A stretch of DNA of 64,000 bases from Lactifluus volemus (lineage: Eukaryota > Basidiomycota > Agaricomycetes > Russulales > Russulaceae), in assembly GCA_022376515.1 (NCBI GenBank), contig WTXI01000024.1, positions 310,001-374,000 on the forward strand, written 5' to 3'. Each line of letters begins with the position of its first letter. Positions within the stretch are counted from its first letter, which is position 1. The notes under the pieces were generated by a model. That model had not been told where the DNA came from and made no database searches. It saw nothing but the letters and a program-made list of their open reading frames with translations. The position numbers were made by a program, and so were the translations under genes. Shown piece by piece: positions 43,825-56,301 of the stretch.

Positions 43825-46216
43825 TCATTGAATCATCCGGCTTGATTCGTTATCGTCCTCGTCCTGTGAGCACAACAATAAGAACGACAGGAATTCAAAG
43901 ATGGCACATACACAACCTACCTCTGTTCTGTCAAAACGACGTCGCTTCGCTTCAAAATCTCTGTCCAATCCATCCCTAATCTCGCTCGGAGTACTTGCCA
44001 GTCTTGTGAGTGCACTACCTACTTCACGCAACGAGTCATCAACACGACAAGTCATGAAACGTTCATAACGATTTGAAACGATGAATTGGAGGATTAAGCG
44101 CTGAAATGCTTCGCAGATGTATCCTGGGTGCTTTCGAGCATCGGATTTGGAAGCCAATGTCTGTCAACGACAAGAATGCGGCGAGGCTCTGATCAAAGGC
44201 CACAAGGGCTTATAGTCCCAATGGGTGGGTTCTTTGGCAATCACCGAGCTGAGCCCCTTGAGGAACCATCTCGGCAACCCAGTCTCCTAACAAGCCCGTC
44301 CAGCTATGCGCATCGATATATCCTTTATACGTCCCTCAGGTTGCACGACCATAGCCCAGTAAAGAAGGAGCCAAAAGACAGATTCCACTTCGTGGTCAAG
44401 CTCGTGCCTCCACCCGTTGTCTTGTGACTGATTCATCAGTTTGCGTGAATCAATGAGTTTTTTGCTTTCCTCTGGAAAGTCTTCGATTCGCTTCGAGTGG
44501 GCATGGGCGTTGGCATAGCATTCAGGAGCCCTTGGTACCTTAGGAATATAGAATGGAATAGTGAGTGGCAATGGTCCTCCCCGCTCAACAGCTCGTGAGA
44601 TAAACCCAGGTGTTCCCAAGGATACAGACACGCAACTCACGGTTCGAACGATACGATTCTCGTCCTTTTTATCCTCCAAGTCTTCCCCAAGGTTAAAATC
44701 GACAAGGAGTAACGACGTTTCTTGGGAAACTTTGCTACGTTCAATCTTTGTGAGCAACTATCCAGCTTCAGCATTTGGATACATACCTCTCCTCAAGGAG
44801 ATACTTGGCAAAGACGAGCGGCTCCACTGTCTTTTGCGCATGAATTTCCGGGTTCTCAATGTACATTACGTTTCCGACGCTAACATCACGATGAAGGATT
44901 CTGCGTTTGAACCGCAAACAGCGCACTACTTGCAAATGCAAACATGTGAGCAGATCGTATCATAACAAAGATTCAAATACCTTCCAGAAGGTCGAACAAC
45001 GTCTCCAGCATTTTCTTTGCCGTGGGGATGCTTCTGAAAAGCGATCCCGTCTGCACAAGACCTAAGCGGTGCTTCACCCTTCCGGGGGACAGAGGAGCCG
45101 GAGTAATTTCACTGACTACGGCCTCTACCACGCCAGGCACCCTCATCGGTTGATGAACCTTGGCAAGAATTGTCCGTTCATCAAAACGTCGTCCAATTCG
45201 ACAAAGCTGCTCTTTGAGCACCGTGAGAGGCTTGTCGTCCCCTTCTAGCACGACTGTGGACGACGGCTTGGAGAGTACATGGATACGGGTCGTGAACGGG
45301 TTTCTGGCATGTATGCCATATACGCCAGAAACCCGTTCATGTCCTATGCGCACGGTATAGGTTGCCTCAGAGGTTTCTTTATTGAACCCGGTCATCATGT
45401 ACGATGGATCTGCGAAGTGGGAAGGGTCGTACAGGCGATAAATGAACGCATATAGGAACATGTAAAGGCTTTTGTTGTCCCAATCGACTTCGAGTTTCTG
45501 TATGCCAACGCCGCCGGTCCCTACAAGGAAAATGACCCCGGATTCGGTGATAAGCAGGCCTTGGGCAACGAGGAAATCGGGTCTAGCCAAGAGAAGGTAA
45601 TGGAGGTACATAGTCGCATTTTTCATCTGGTCTACAAAGGTCTTGTCCCTCGATGCCTTCTCCCCCACGAGTCGAATAAGTGCCCAGTCCGTATAGTCGT
45701 CCTTTACCCAGTCCTTCTCAAAGACAGCAGTGATATCGGGCCTGCACATTGTACCCGTAACGTGTTCGTCGGGTGTTTTGTTTCTCGTGTCCTTGAACAC
45801 CAAGAGATTATCATCATTCGGGAAATCTAGTGAAAAATCATGTGTCGTCAAGAAAAGATAAATACATAAAAGATGGTGCTCACGCGTCGTTTTTATAGAC
45901 TGGGCTATCTCATTAGCCAGCTTACAGAAGTCGTCAATGGAGAGGCCAAGAGGTGCATCAGGAATATCAGAAGCGTGCAGGTTATAGTCGACACGCAAAT
46001 ACTTGAGGAACTCCTTTGGGGTTAAAGGGTCCAGCCATTCAAAGTTTTCGTCGAAAGCCTGGACGTGGTCGCGTCTATGTTGAATGTAATAGGGTTGGAT
46101 TGGCTGATAGACATCGGCAGACCGGTGAGCTTTGTATGCAACCTGCAGGCTCGTGAATGGATGTTTTAGAAACCGTCACGCGGAGGCAACACCCTCAGAG
46201 TAACGCAAGGTCGCAT
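43825..46216 (-). CDS. FunK1-type fungal-specific protein kinase
   Basis: Seen: exons on the minus strand give a start MRPCVTLR, then VAYKAHRSADVYQPIQPYYI, a FunK1-type region with GTMCRPDITAVFEKDWV, then LFRSIPTAKKMLETLFDLLE. The catalytic loop RRILHRDVSVGNVMY (His-Arg-Asp...Asn) and LLVDFNLGED (Asp-Phe-Asn in place of DFG) follow, then GTPGFISRAV (activation segment). HELDHEVESVFWLLLYWAMV comes next, and the C-terminal helix HPGYICEAFQRLILQFIVSN. Length and order fit the FunK1 family, expanded in mushrooms and relatives. HRD Asp, loop Asn and metal Asp are present, so it may be active. At least six introns. The start was chosen because it splices in frame (50-nt intron) to the conserved region; its role is unknown. 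Confidence 0.85.
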
Positions 46217-46438
46217 GCTAACAACGACAGAAGGAGTGACCCAAACGGGTCACAAACATACCTGTTACTGTAAGGCGAGCACATCTGTTTTTCTATGGTG
46301 CGGAACAATCACAAATGGCAGATAACGTAACATTAATGGCAGGGACGACCCAAAAAGGCTCAACGGATGACCGACAAAGGAAAAAAAGCACGTGAAATCT
46401 GATGTAAGACCTATAGACACCTCGCAAGCAAGGTAATT

Positions 46439-49400
46439 CTACCACTTTATAGAAAACGGGCGAGAAAACCAAGCCAATTGTTCTTGGAAGTGTCTGTCCT
46501 CTGCCCAACATGCGTGCAAGGGCCCGAGCTGGCCACGCGTAGGACGGTGACCATGAAGCACGAATACGTACTCCGCCATCCCGTCGATCTGCGTGAAGCA
46601 CATTTTATTCTGGCCCGGTCTCAAAAAGGGAGAAACGTCAAAAAGATCGTCAGGTGCCTTTTTTTTTTGCAAAGTTTTCAAAAAAAAAGTCAGCAAAAGG
46701 GGTGCCGTTTGCGGAAGGATGTTCAGTATACGTACCATGTAGGGAGGGAAGACGACGGCGGCTTTGTCGTTGATGAGTAGCCACAAATTTCGCGGCAGCT
46801 TCTCCCATGGAATCGGCTTTGCGTTTTCGAACCATTGCTCGCGAGCCAAGCAGACTTGGCTCGCGTAAGGTATCAAGTCCTGAATAGAGTAACAAGCCAG
46901 GGATATGCATCTCGCCTGCGAGATATCCAAGCTGGATCAGGGCAAAAAAAAACGGGTTGAGGATTGGTACAATGTTTTAAAAGGAGAGCAAACATATGGG
47001 ACACACTCGAGATTCTCTGGCGCTCTGATCCATAGCGAGACCTGGTCCCAGTCAGAGTCGATGAGAGTAAAGTTCCACACAAACTCTCCCGGAACGTCGT
47101 ACGGTCTGTCCATGCAGAGCACTTTCATCTCTTTCCCAAACAACGGCGCAAGCTCGTCCACCATCTCGTCATCTTCGATCTCTTCTACCCCGGAAGCCGA
47201 AGGCCTTCGCCCCAAAGGGGGTGAGGCAGAGCGAGACTCTGAAGAACGGTTTGCCGGGCTTGAACCTCCAGTGCGAGTCCCAAGAACGGCAATTGGAGGG
47301 GGGGAGGGAGAGGTCCGAGAGATATTCATGTCGTTGAGCGATTGAACTTTATTATGTGACACTATAGCGGGAACAGACAGTGTTGATGCACTTGCATTAC
47401 CACTGGAAGTCGGTCCTTGGTTGTTGGCCGATGTTCTCCGTGGGAAGGAAGAGCCAAGAAATGTCGCGGAGGAGCCATCGTTTTCTCGTGGTGGTTGGGA
47501 ATGGAGAGGAATGGCAGGAGGGGGTGTTGAATCGACAACGCTAAATTGCGGTGGAGGGTCTTGCTGCTTCTCTGGAATTGGGTTGGGAGACACTCCCATC
47601 GCCGTAGCCTTTCTCGTATCGCCATCAGAGGGAGTGGGAGGCTTCCCATTAGCAGGAGTTGGTAAGGCTTCGGACATTGCAATGCCGGGAGCTTGTTGTC
47701 CAGAGATCGGGGTTGGGCTCAGCTCCGTTAGGCTCGAGTACGAACTGCATTCATCAGCGGCCTGGGGCAACGCATGGACTCGCACATCCATGACAAGCCT
47801 TGGTCCTGGCTTAGCAGGAATCGCCGTTGATGTTGTTGAGGTGACCGGCGCGAGCAAAGACTCGGTCGCCGAATTTGTCATTGGAGGCGGTGTCAATTTC
47901 GTTTCGTTGTTGTTGGGTGCAGCCGTAACGCCCGCAGAAGCAAGTTGGGTAGAACCCAGACTCGGGGCAGAAGATTCGCTACCTAAATTTGGCTCAATTG
48001 TGGCGGCAGACTCTGTTGCCACAGGACCTTCCATTGTCATTCCGTGCTCTGCCCCAGCCAAGGTGATACCCGCGTCCGTGTCCATTGAATCCTTGCCATC
48101 TTTTTCGCCTTGTATCTCCTTGCCTTCCGTTGCTTGCTGGGATAGAGCTTCCTGCGGCTTGTCATTTGAAGAAGTAGTGGGCCCCGGCGACCGTGAAGCT
48201 GGAACGGCTGATGACGGAGTAGAGGCCGATGTAAGTGGGCTAGAAGTAGAGGAGGGTGCAGAAACTTGTAGAGCACCTGTCACAGAGGGCTCAAATCCCG
48301 AGACGGGAGGTTGGGGTGGAAGGTCGACGACAGAGGCGCTTTCCTGGGGCAGCTGCTCAGATTTTGCTTGTCCTTCTGGCTCCGCCTTGCTCCCCCGCAC
48401 ATCCAGAGAATCCAGCACCGGAGTTGTCATCTCTTCCGTTTTCGCCTGGACTTCCGCGGGGGCGGTTATGGGCGCCTCTTCTTCATCAATCACTATCGGG
48501 GCACCCTCCGAGCCTGGCTCAGGAGTCGGAGCAGGCGCTGGTGCACGCGAGGTGATCCGTAACTTGCGGGGGGTTGCAGAAGAACCATTCCGAGTGGACC
48601 CTTGTCTCAAGTCACGGTATGCCAGGTTTGAAGACGGTGCCTGAGCCTTTGAGGGCTGACACGCAGGGGCTGCAGTAGGCCCAGGCGTTGGGGTCGCAGC
48701 AGCTGGTGGAGAGGCCTTGCTTGGAAGAACAGGGGATGAGACAGCTACCGGAGACGCCTGAGTAACAGCTCTCAGCTTCTTCTCGCGTGCAACTTTCAAA
48801 TCCAGCTGCAGAAAGTCTAGTCCCGATGATTGTCGCCTTGGCGGTGGCTTTGGTTTCGGCTGCCCTGAAGCAGCAGCAGCAGCAGCACGGGGTGCCGAGG
48901 CTGGGTTCTGCACAGGCGCTTGAACCTGAGTGACGCCAGAAACCATAGAGGGCATCGGTTGTGTCTCCTGCGGTGATGGAGATGCCATTTGAGGAGAGAG
49001 GGACGAAAGGGGTTTGGTATTTATGGAAGACGTTTGCAGCAAAGGAGGAAGAGGGATTTGGTCATGAGTACTAGGATTCGCGGGAATGTGGTCAGGCACT
49101 TCCCCAGGAACTGGCGCACGAGCAAGTGGGGGCTGGTGACGAGGGTCTCTGGGTGGGAAGTGTACGGTCTGATGGTTTGCAATCGATTGGACCACAGTCC
49201 CAGTCACGCTGGCATTCTTCTCTGTGGGGGCTACGGATGGAACGTGAGTAGGAGAAGGCGCAGAAGATGACGCTGTCACGTTTGTTGACGCAACAGGTAT
49301 TGGTGGTGGAGATGTCGGCCGAGGATCAACGATGTTACTACTGGAGGTATCCTTAACGGTGAGGGTAAGCGTGACGTCAGGACGTGGGAACCTGATAGCG

Positions 49401-50074
49401 CGGATCCTACCGATGATATCGCTTGGGACGGGGTGAAATTAGCCTGAATCCAAGTTGACGAGGCGGTAGGTGTCTGGTCAGCAGAAGTCCCGCCAAGGGC
49501 TCCCGGTGGTAGCACGACGCCGAGTGAGGACAGAAACAGACAAAGTCTGCCTTTGAATCTCGAGGTTGAGTAGATTAGAGAAAGTTTGGATCAGGAATGT
49601 TGCTTACTGTTCTGGTATTTGTCGGTGAAATGAGGCACATATGGCGTTACAGTATCAATGAGTTGGACAAAGGCCTCGAAGAGTGGGGCTTTATCCTCCG
49701 GAATAGCAGACCGGTCCATGAAACCAGCGGTGCTGAATACATCCGGCGCGATACTCTTCAGGGAATTGCATGTCACCTGGGGGGTTTGATTGAGTTGACG
49801 GGATCTAAGAAGCGAAGGCGGCATCACCTCAAGTATATCAACTATCTAGATTGAAAATAGATGAGCAGAGCAATAATTACTTGAGATGGCATCGAGGACT
49901 GACTGGCTGCTGTGCCTCAGCATAGTAAGCTCTCAAGTTTGACAAAAAGCTTGTCAGCTTTCTAGCCGAGGTAATAAAGATGTCTGCATCTGCTGGGTTG
50001 GATAGGCGGCGAGAATATATGCGAAATATCTCTGTATTGTTGTTGATGAGTTCTGCACTGGCGGATTTACTCAT
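46439..50074 (-). CDS. Large Ser/Pro-rich protein with C-terminal domain shared with gene A ('gene B')
   Basis: Seen: the start MSKSASAELINNNTEIFRIY, then SARKLTSFLSNLRAYYAEA. The second exon ends FTDKYQNS; the third includes GRIRAIRFPRPDVTLTLTV. A 700-residue disordered region follows, rich in Ser, Pro, Thr, Ala and Glu, with poly-Ala (AAAAA) and an acidic EEIEDDEMVDE near its end. The C-terminal folded part has LFGKEMKVLCMDRPYDVPGE, FVWNFTLIDSDWDQVSLWI, LACYSIQDLIPYASQVCLAR and NLWLLINDKAAVVFPPYM. After an intron it reads LFDVSPFLRPGQNKMCFTQI, DGMAEYVFVLHGHRPTRGQL. The last block parallels gene A. About 1,050-1,100 residues. No catalytic motif is seen; a transcription or SUMO-pathway scaffold is only a guess. 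It diverges from the Lon gene (184 bp between starts). Confidence 0.7.
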
Positions 50075-50258
50075 GGACGGAAGAGGCGAGACTGAGAAAC
50101 GACAATCCCGTGACTGCTAATGGACCTTGTGAGTGCAATAGAGTAGACACTAGTACAGTAAGTTACGGATCAACGGAATAAGTCAAGCGTTCGGGATTCG
50201 GTAATCGGACGCGCGTTTTGTTAGCGTCGTGCCCAAGGCTGGCTGTACCCTACATCAC
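50075..50258. promoter_or_regulatory. Divergent promoter, gene B / Lon
   Basis: 184 bp between opposite start codons; no distinct motif identified. Confidence 0.45.
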
Positions 50259-53200
50259 ATGAATCCCATAGCCAGCCTACGCCCTTCATCTCTGAGGGTT
50301 CTGGCTTACTACCTACAACACTCCCAAAGACGCGTTCCTACTCGTTATTTCTCTATCCTACCCGAACGTCAACCAATTCCTATCAGGTCTCCTCTCCTAC
50401 CCAACTTACATCGGTCAGAGGTCATTCGCCTCAATAGCTCCCCAGACGATCCTCCTGGCTCTTCCGCAGGCTCATCACCACCACCATCCTCATCATCTTC
50501 TGGTGGAGATGCCTCAGATGGCTCGGACCCACCACCCTCGTCACCCCCAGATCATCCCACCCCTCCACCTTCAACCTCCATCTCTCGTCAGTCCGTCCCT
50601 GAGAACTACCCACAAGTACTTGCCCTTCCGATAGCCCGAAGGCCCCTCTTTCCTGGCTTTTACAAGGCGGTCGTCATTCGCAATCCCCAAGTCGTCGCAG
50701 CTATAAAGGAAATGATGAAGCGTGGCCAACCCTATTTAGGTGCTTTCCTTCTTAAGGACGAGCAGGCAGACTCGGACGTCATCACCGACGTCAACTCTGT
50801 CCACCCAGTCGGTGTATTTGCACAGATTACTAGTGTGTTCGCCGCTGCCGGTGCGCCAGGGAGGGAGGACGAGAAAGAGGAAGGCCTTACGGCTGTTCTC
50901 TACCCCCATCGTCGGATTAGGATTACTGACCTGGTCAAAGCCGGAGCCTTCCACCCACCCACAACTCAAGTGCATTCTGCGAAAGAGGAGCTACCAACGC
51001 CTCCGCCTTCTCCTGAGCCCGCTGAAGCCGAGTTGTCGGTCGAACATGCCAAACGTCATCCAGGTACGCTAGTGACTCCCCTCCTCACATCCCAGCTCAC
51101 CCCATTTTTTTCAGCCCCTCTCCAGACTTCATTCCTCCAGGATTATGACATCTCGATTGTGAACATCAACAACCTTTTCACGCAGCCGTACAACAAGGAC
51201 GACCAATACATCCGTGCTTTCATGTCCGAGATTGTCTCCGTCTTCAAGACATTGCTCAACTTAATCCACTCTTTCGTGATCAGATTACCAATTTCTCCAT
51301 CAATCAAGTCGCGTCTAATGTCTTTGACGAGCCCGACAAGCTTGCCGATTTCGCTGCTGCCGTCTCTACCGGCGAGGTTGGCGAGCTCCAGGACGTGCTA
51401 GAGGCCCTCGTCGTCGAAGACCGCCTCCGAAAAGCGCTTCTCGTTCTCAAGAAAGAGTTGATTAACGCGCAGCTACAGTCCAAGCTCTCGCGCGACGTGG
51501 ATAGCAAGATAGCGAAGCGTCAGCGCGAGTACTACCTAATGGAGCAGCTCAAGGGATCAAAAAAGAGCTCGGCATGGAAAGCGACGGCAAGGATAAGCTC
51601 ATCGAGAAGCTCAAAGCCCGCGCCGCGCAACTCGCCATGCCGGAGCTTGTCAAACGTGTATTTGACGAGGAGCTCGCAAAGCTGGCGCACCTCGAGCCCG
51701 CAGCATCCGAGGCGAACGTCACCCGCAACTACCTCGACTGGCTCACGCAGATACCCTGGGGTCAGCATTCGCCTGAGAACTACTCGATCTCGCACGCCAA
51801 GCAAGTCCTCGACGAGGACCATTACGGCTTGAAGGACGTCAAGGATCGCATATTGGAATTCCTGGCCGTGGGCAAGCTGCGCGGCAGCGTTGAAGGCAAG
51901 ATCATCTGTCTGGTCGGCCCGCCGGGCGTGGGCAAGACGTCCATAGGCAAGTCGATCGCTCGAGCTCTGGGGCGCCAGTTCTTCAGATTCTCCGTGGGCG
52001 GTTTGACGGACGTTGCGGAGATTAAGGGTCATCGGAGAACTTACGTTGGGTATGGCTCGTACCTTGTTTTCAACCCAGAGCGCCCACTGACGCAGCGTTC
52101 CAGTGCCCTTCCGGGTAAGATCATTCAGGCTCTCAAACGCGTCGGTACGGAGAATCCGCTCGTCCTCATTGATGAGGTGGACAAGGTCGGACGCGGCATC
52201 AACGGGGACCCTGCAAGCGCACTTCTCGAGATGCTCGACCCAGAACAGAACAACGCCTTCTTGGACATTAGTACGTTCCCGGTTTCTTGTGCTACGCACA
52301 CCCTCATACTCACGCATATCCCTAGCATGGACGTTCCTGTAGACCTCTCTCGCGTCCTCTTCGTCTGCACGGGTATGCTTTTTTGTTCTCCTTTTCGTCG
52401 GTTCGATACTCAAAGGGACCTAGCGAATGTACTCGATACAATCCCGGCACCGCTCCTCGATCGCATGGAGGTCATCGAAGTCTCTGGCTACGTTTCAGAA
52501 GAAAAGTCGGTCATTGCGGAGAGGTATCTCGGCCCGCAGGCCAAGGAAGCTTCTGGACTCAAGGACGCGGACGTAATCCTTGATCCTGCCTCCGTCGACG
52601 TGCTCATTAAATTTTACTGCCGCGAGAGTGGCGTGCGGAATCTCAAGAAGCACATCGACAAAATTTACCGCAAAGCGTCTTTGAAAATTGTCGAGGACCT
52701 CGGAGAAGACGCTCTTTCCGAAAAAACCGATGCCCAGCCGACTTCGACTTCGACAGGCGCTACTACCGATGAGGCCGTTCCGACGCAAGATCCTCCTCCC
52801 TCGAACACGAGTGCTGAGACGACCGCGACTCCACTCATAGACGCCGAGACGTCGGGCGCAGAGAAAAAGGTGACCACGGAAAAGCCCAAGCCGTTCAAGG
52901 TGCCTGATAGCGTACACATTCGCATCTCGCCCGAGAACTTGAAGGACTATGTTGGACCGCCCATCTACCACAAGGATAGAATGTATGTGCGTCCGCCACC
53001 CGCAGGTGTCAGTACCGGCCTAGGCTACCTCGGAAATGGCTCTGGTGCTGTCATGCCCATCGAAGCAACAGTGAGTCCCCTCCCATCGTACACATGAATA
53101 ACATTGACGACGTCTTGGCGCGCGCGTGTAGATAATGCCAGGCAAGGGTGGTTTGCAGCTGACCGGAAACTCGGCGAAGTGATCCGAGAGAGTGCGCAAA

Positions 53201-53655
53201 TCGCGCTGAGCTGGACGAAATCGCATGCGCACGCGCTCGGCGTGACGCAGACGCGTCGACGATGATCTGAACGATCGCGATGTGCACGTACACATGCCGG
53301 AGGGCAGCGTCGGCAAAGAAGGACCAAGTGCGGGCACCGCGCTGCTCTCCGCCTTGGTCTCCCTCTTGACCGAGACGCCGATCGACCCGGAGATCGCGAT
53401 GACGGGCGAGATCTCACTCGTCGGTCAGGTCCTCCCTGTCGGCGGCCTCAAAGAAAAAATCTTGGCGGCCATCGCGCGGGGATCAAGACTATCCTCGCGC
53501 CCGCGGCTAACCAAGCGGATATTGAGGAGAACGTGCCGGAGAGCGTAAAGACGGGCATTCGGTTCGTATACGTCGAGGACGTCAAGGAGGTACTCGCGGA
53601 AGTGTTCAGAGGCACACCGCTCGCGGACCGTCTACGCGACACGCTCTCCTCGTGA
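50259..53655 (+). CDS. PIM1: Mitochondrial Lon protease (PIM1-like), with several frame breaks in this assembly
   Basis: Seen: the start [20 protein letters not shown] and a Ser/Pro-rich leader fit a mitochondrial presequence. The Lon N-domain has [20 protein letters not shown]; the AAA+ part has Walker [19 protein letters not shown] and Walker [11 protein letters not shown]. The protease domain has the catalytic Ser in [13 protein letters not shown] and the Lys in [10 protein letters not shown]. The C-terminus is [10 protein letters not shown]. In-frame introns sit near 52050, 52270 and 52373. The reading frame is broken at about 51247, 51554, 53168, 53258 and 53470. At four of the five, one base added to a homopolymer (AAGG, GGGG, AAAA, CCC) restores the conserved protein. 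Known: Lon degrades damaged matrix proteins and binds mtDNA. Full conservation on both sides of each break points to sequence error rather than a dead gene. Confidence 0.9.
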
Positions 53656-53959
53656 GTCAGTGACACCGCACCGCCACCGCTTCCTGGATCGTTGTTCATT
53701 CACACCTGCACTCCTATTTTGGCATTCCATTCGAGTGTAATCGCTACTTTATACTCTGTTGATCGCAACCGCAGCAAAACGTCTAGAGCGCAATCAAAAA
53801 ACCCGCGCACGCAATCTTCTTACTGTATTTTAATAAACAACCATCTTTGTTCCACCACTCATTTAGGTTTCCCCCCCCGCCCTTACTAAAATCAACACGT
53901 ATCACTAATTCATTATTGTTCTGGCGATCCTCTATTTTTGAACAAACACTGGATATCTT

Positions 53960-56136
53960 TTAGAGCCACTCAACAGTCTGACCATGGAAAACAGTTAGCG
54001 CGCGTGATGCATCTAAACTTTTTTGAGAGATTGGGAACGTACGCCGGGTGGCTTTGACGTGACGTCGTACGTGACACGATTTATGCCCGCAATCTCGTTC
54101 GTGATGCGGGATGAGATACGGCGGAGGACCTCGGGCGGGAACATGAACCAGTCGGCGGTCATAAAGTCCTCCGATTGGACCGCGCGGAGCGCGATCACTT
54201 GCTCGTACGTGCGCCGGTCGCCCATGACGCCGACGGCGTGTACGGGTAAGAGCACCGCGAACGCCTGACTGATGCGCTCGTACAGTCCCGCCGCACGAAT
54301 CTCCTCGAGGTAGATCGCGTCGGCTCGTTGGAGCAGCTTGACCTGGGCACGCGTCACAGGGCCCAAGATGCGGATGGCGAGGCCTGGACCTGGGAAGGGG
54401 TGCCGTTGCACGAGCGAGGCTGGTATGGAAAGCAGTCGACCGAGAGTGCGGACCTCGTCTGCGGTGAATGTAAAAAAGTGGTGAGATTAGGAGGGAAAAA
54501 AGTAAGTGTGCGAGCGACACCTTTGAAGAGCTCGCGTAGAGGCTCGATCAGCTTGAGTTTCATGTCCTTGAGCAAGCCACCGACGTTGTGGTGCGTCTTG
54601 ATGGTAGCGCTTGGACCTTTGAAACTAATACTTTCGATAACGTCGGGGTAAAGCGTGCCTTGAAGCAACCACTCGATCTTGCCCTTGTCCGTCTCCTCTG
54701 CCGCCTCAAGTTTGGTAGCTTCGGCTTCAAACACGTTGATGAACGTGTTGCCGATGATTCTGCGCTTCTGCTCTGGGTCTTCCACGCCCTCCAAGCGGGA
54801 CAGGAAGAGATCGGACGCGTCAACGACCGTCAGATTCACGCCGAGATCTTGGTTGAGCATCTCGTTCACTTGCCTCGCTTCGTCTTGACGGAGCACGCCA
54901 TTGTCAACCATGATGGCGTGGAATCTAGAAACCCCCGCCCCCAATTTGAGAAAAAAAAAAGAAATGACACAGCTTCATAATAATTGAAGCCCCCTGATAT
55001 TGCACGCACCGGTCCCCGATCGCTTCATGCATCAGTTTGGCAGCGACCGTGCTGTCAACGCCGCCACTAACGGCTCCGATAACACGACCCGTTTCACCGC
55101 AGATTTCGCGAATGCGAGCAATTTCCTTGCCTATAAACTCTTCCTGTTTCGAGAGTTTGATGCGTGTGTGTGAGAGAGAAGAAAAGAAAGCACGTGTAAG
55201 CACGAACCATGGTCCAGTCATTTTTGCAACCACAAATGTTGCACACGAAGCGGGCGATGACCTCCTTTCCTCGGGGTGTGTGAGTCACCTCTGGATGAAA
55301 CTGGATGCCATAGAACGGCTTGGTGTTATGTGCAACAGCAGCGAACGGTGCAGATTTTGTATGGCCGATGACGTGGAAATCAGGAGGAGGCGAAGAGAGT
55401 TGGTCGCCGTGAGACATCCACACCTTACGGGAACGAAACCCGGAAATCAGCCACGCTGCAAGGGGGGGGGGGGGGGCAACAAATGGTCGTCGCACCTCCA
55501 ACTCATCGCCTAGTCCTTCAAACAACGCATCCACGGATGAGTGATCAGCTCCGAATTTGTTGATTTGCACCTGCGCAAAACCGTATTCACGATGGTCGCA
55601 CTTTGCGACTGTACCGCCGAGATTCCACGCGATTTCCTATATATATATACATATATAGAGAGAAACGCGATTATCGATTTTTTTTTTTTTTACAAAGGTG
55701 GGAGAAGAGTGAGGGCGGATACACCAACCACGTACTTGCAAGCCATAGCAGATCCCGAGAATAGGCACACCAAGCTCAAAGACGTCAGGATCGACGTGAG
55801 GAGAGTCGTTGTCGTAAACCGAGTACGGTGAGCCAGATAGGATAACACCTTGACGAAATTATGGAAACTCGGAATAAGGCGAGCAGTAGTTGGGGAATAT
55901 CAAGAAAGTGTGCGCACCCTTTGGCTTCCACCCGAGGTCCCTAATCTTCTGCGTACATGGCATAAGCTCCGCGTACACACTTTGCTCGCGACACCTCCGT
56001 GTTATTAGGTGGCTGTACTAGACCGCTCAAGATGCTAAGTGTGTAGGTTTAGACGCTGTCAAATATATGATTATCTGACCTGTGATCCAAAATCAAGGAT
56101 TAGGATAGTATCGAACTGATCATGTATTTCCGTCAT
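53960..56136 (-). CDS. GUA1: GMP synthase (glutamine-hydrolysing)
   Basis: Seen: the start [19 protein letters not shown] splices to [20 protein letters not shown]. The GATase domain has [17 protein letters not shown] (nucleophile Cys), WMSHGDQL and [14 protein letters not shown] (His/Glu). The ATP-PPase P-loop reads [18 protein letters not shown]. The dimerisation domain has [17 protein letters not shown]. The last intron splices SKPPG to TVEWL, the usual ending. An upstream in-frame ATG at 56289 is ignored because the added 51 residues are hydrophobic noise and MTEIHDQ fits the family. Introns are frequent; one contains a run of 15 G/C (55462-55476). Known: converts XMP to GMP in purine synthesis, cytosolic. 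It converges with Lon (about 300 bp between stops). Confidence 0.93.
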
Positions 56137-56301
56137 CGCAGTAGGTACAGTATTGAAGATCAAGGTCCAGGCGAGCAAAGGAAAACGCACATAAACTCGC
56201 GACGACGCGACAAAAAAAGTCACGAGTAGTAAACAAAGAAACCAAAAAAAAAAAACAGTTCTACAAACATACACTAGGTCTAGACTCATCTATCTCATCT
56301 C

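Noticed and set aside
47421..48644. 407-codon plus-strand frame opposite gene B
   Set aside because: It is the complement of a compositionally biased Ser/Pro/Thr region of gene B, whose frame continues coherently into conserved C-terminal sequence; the plus-strand product is low complexity.
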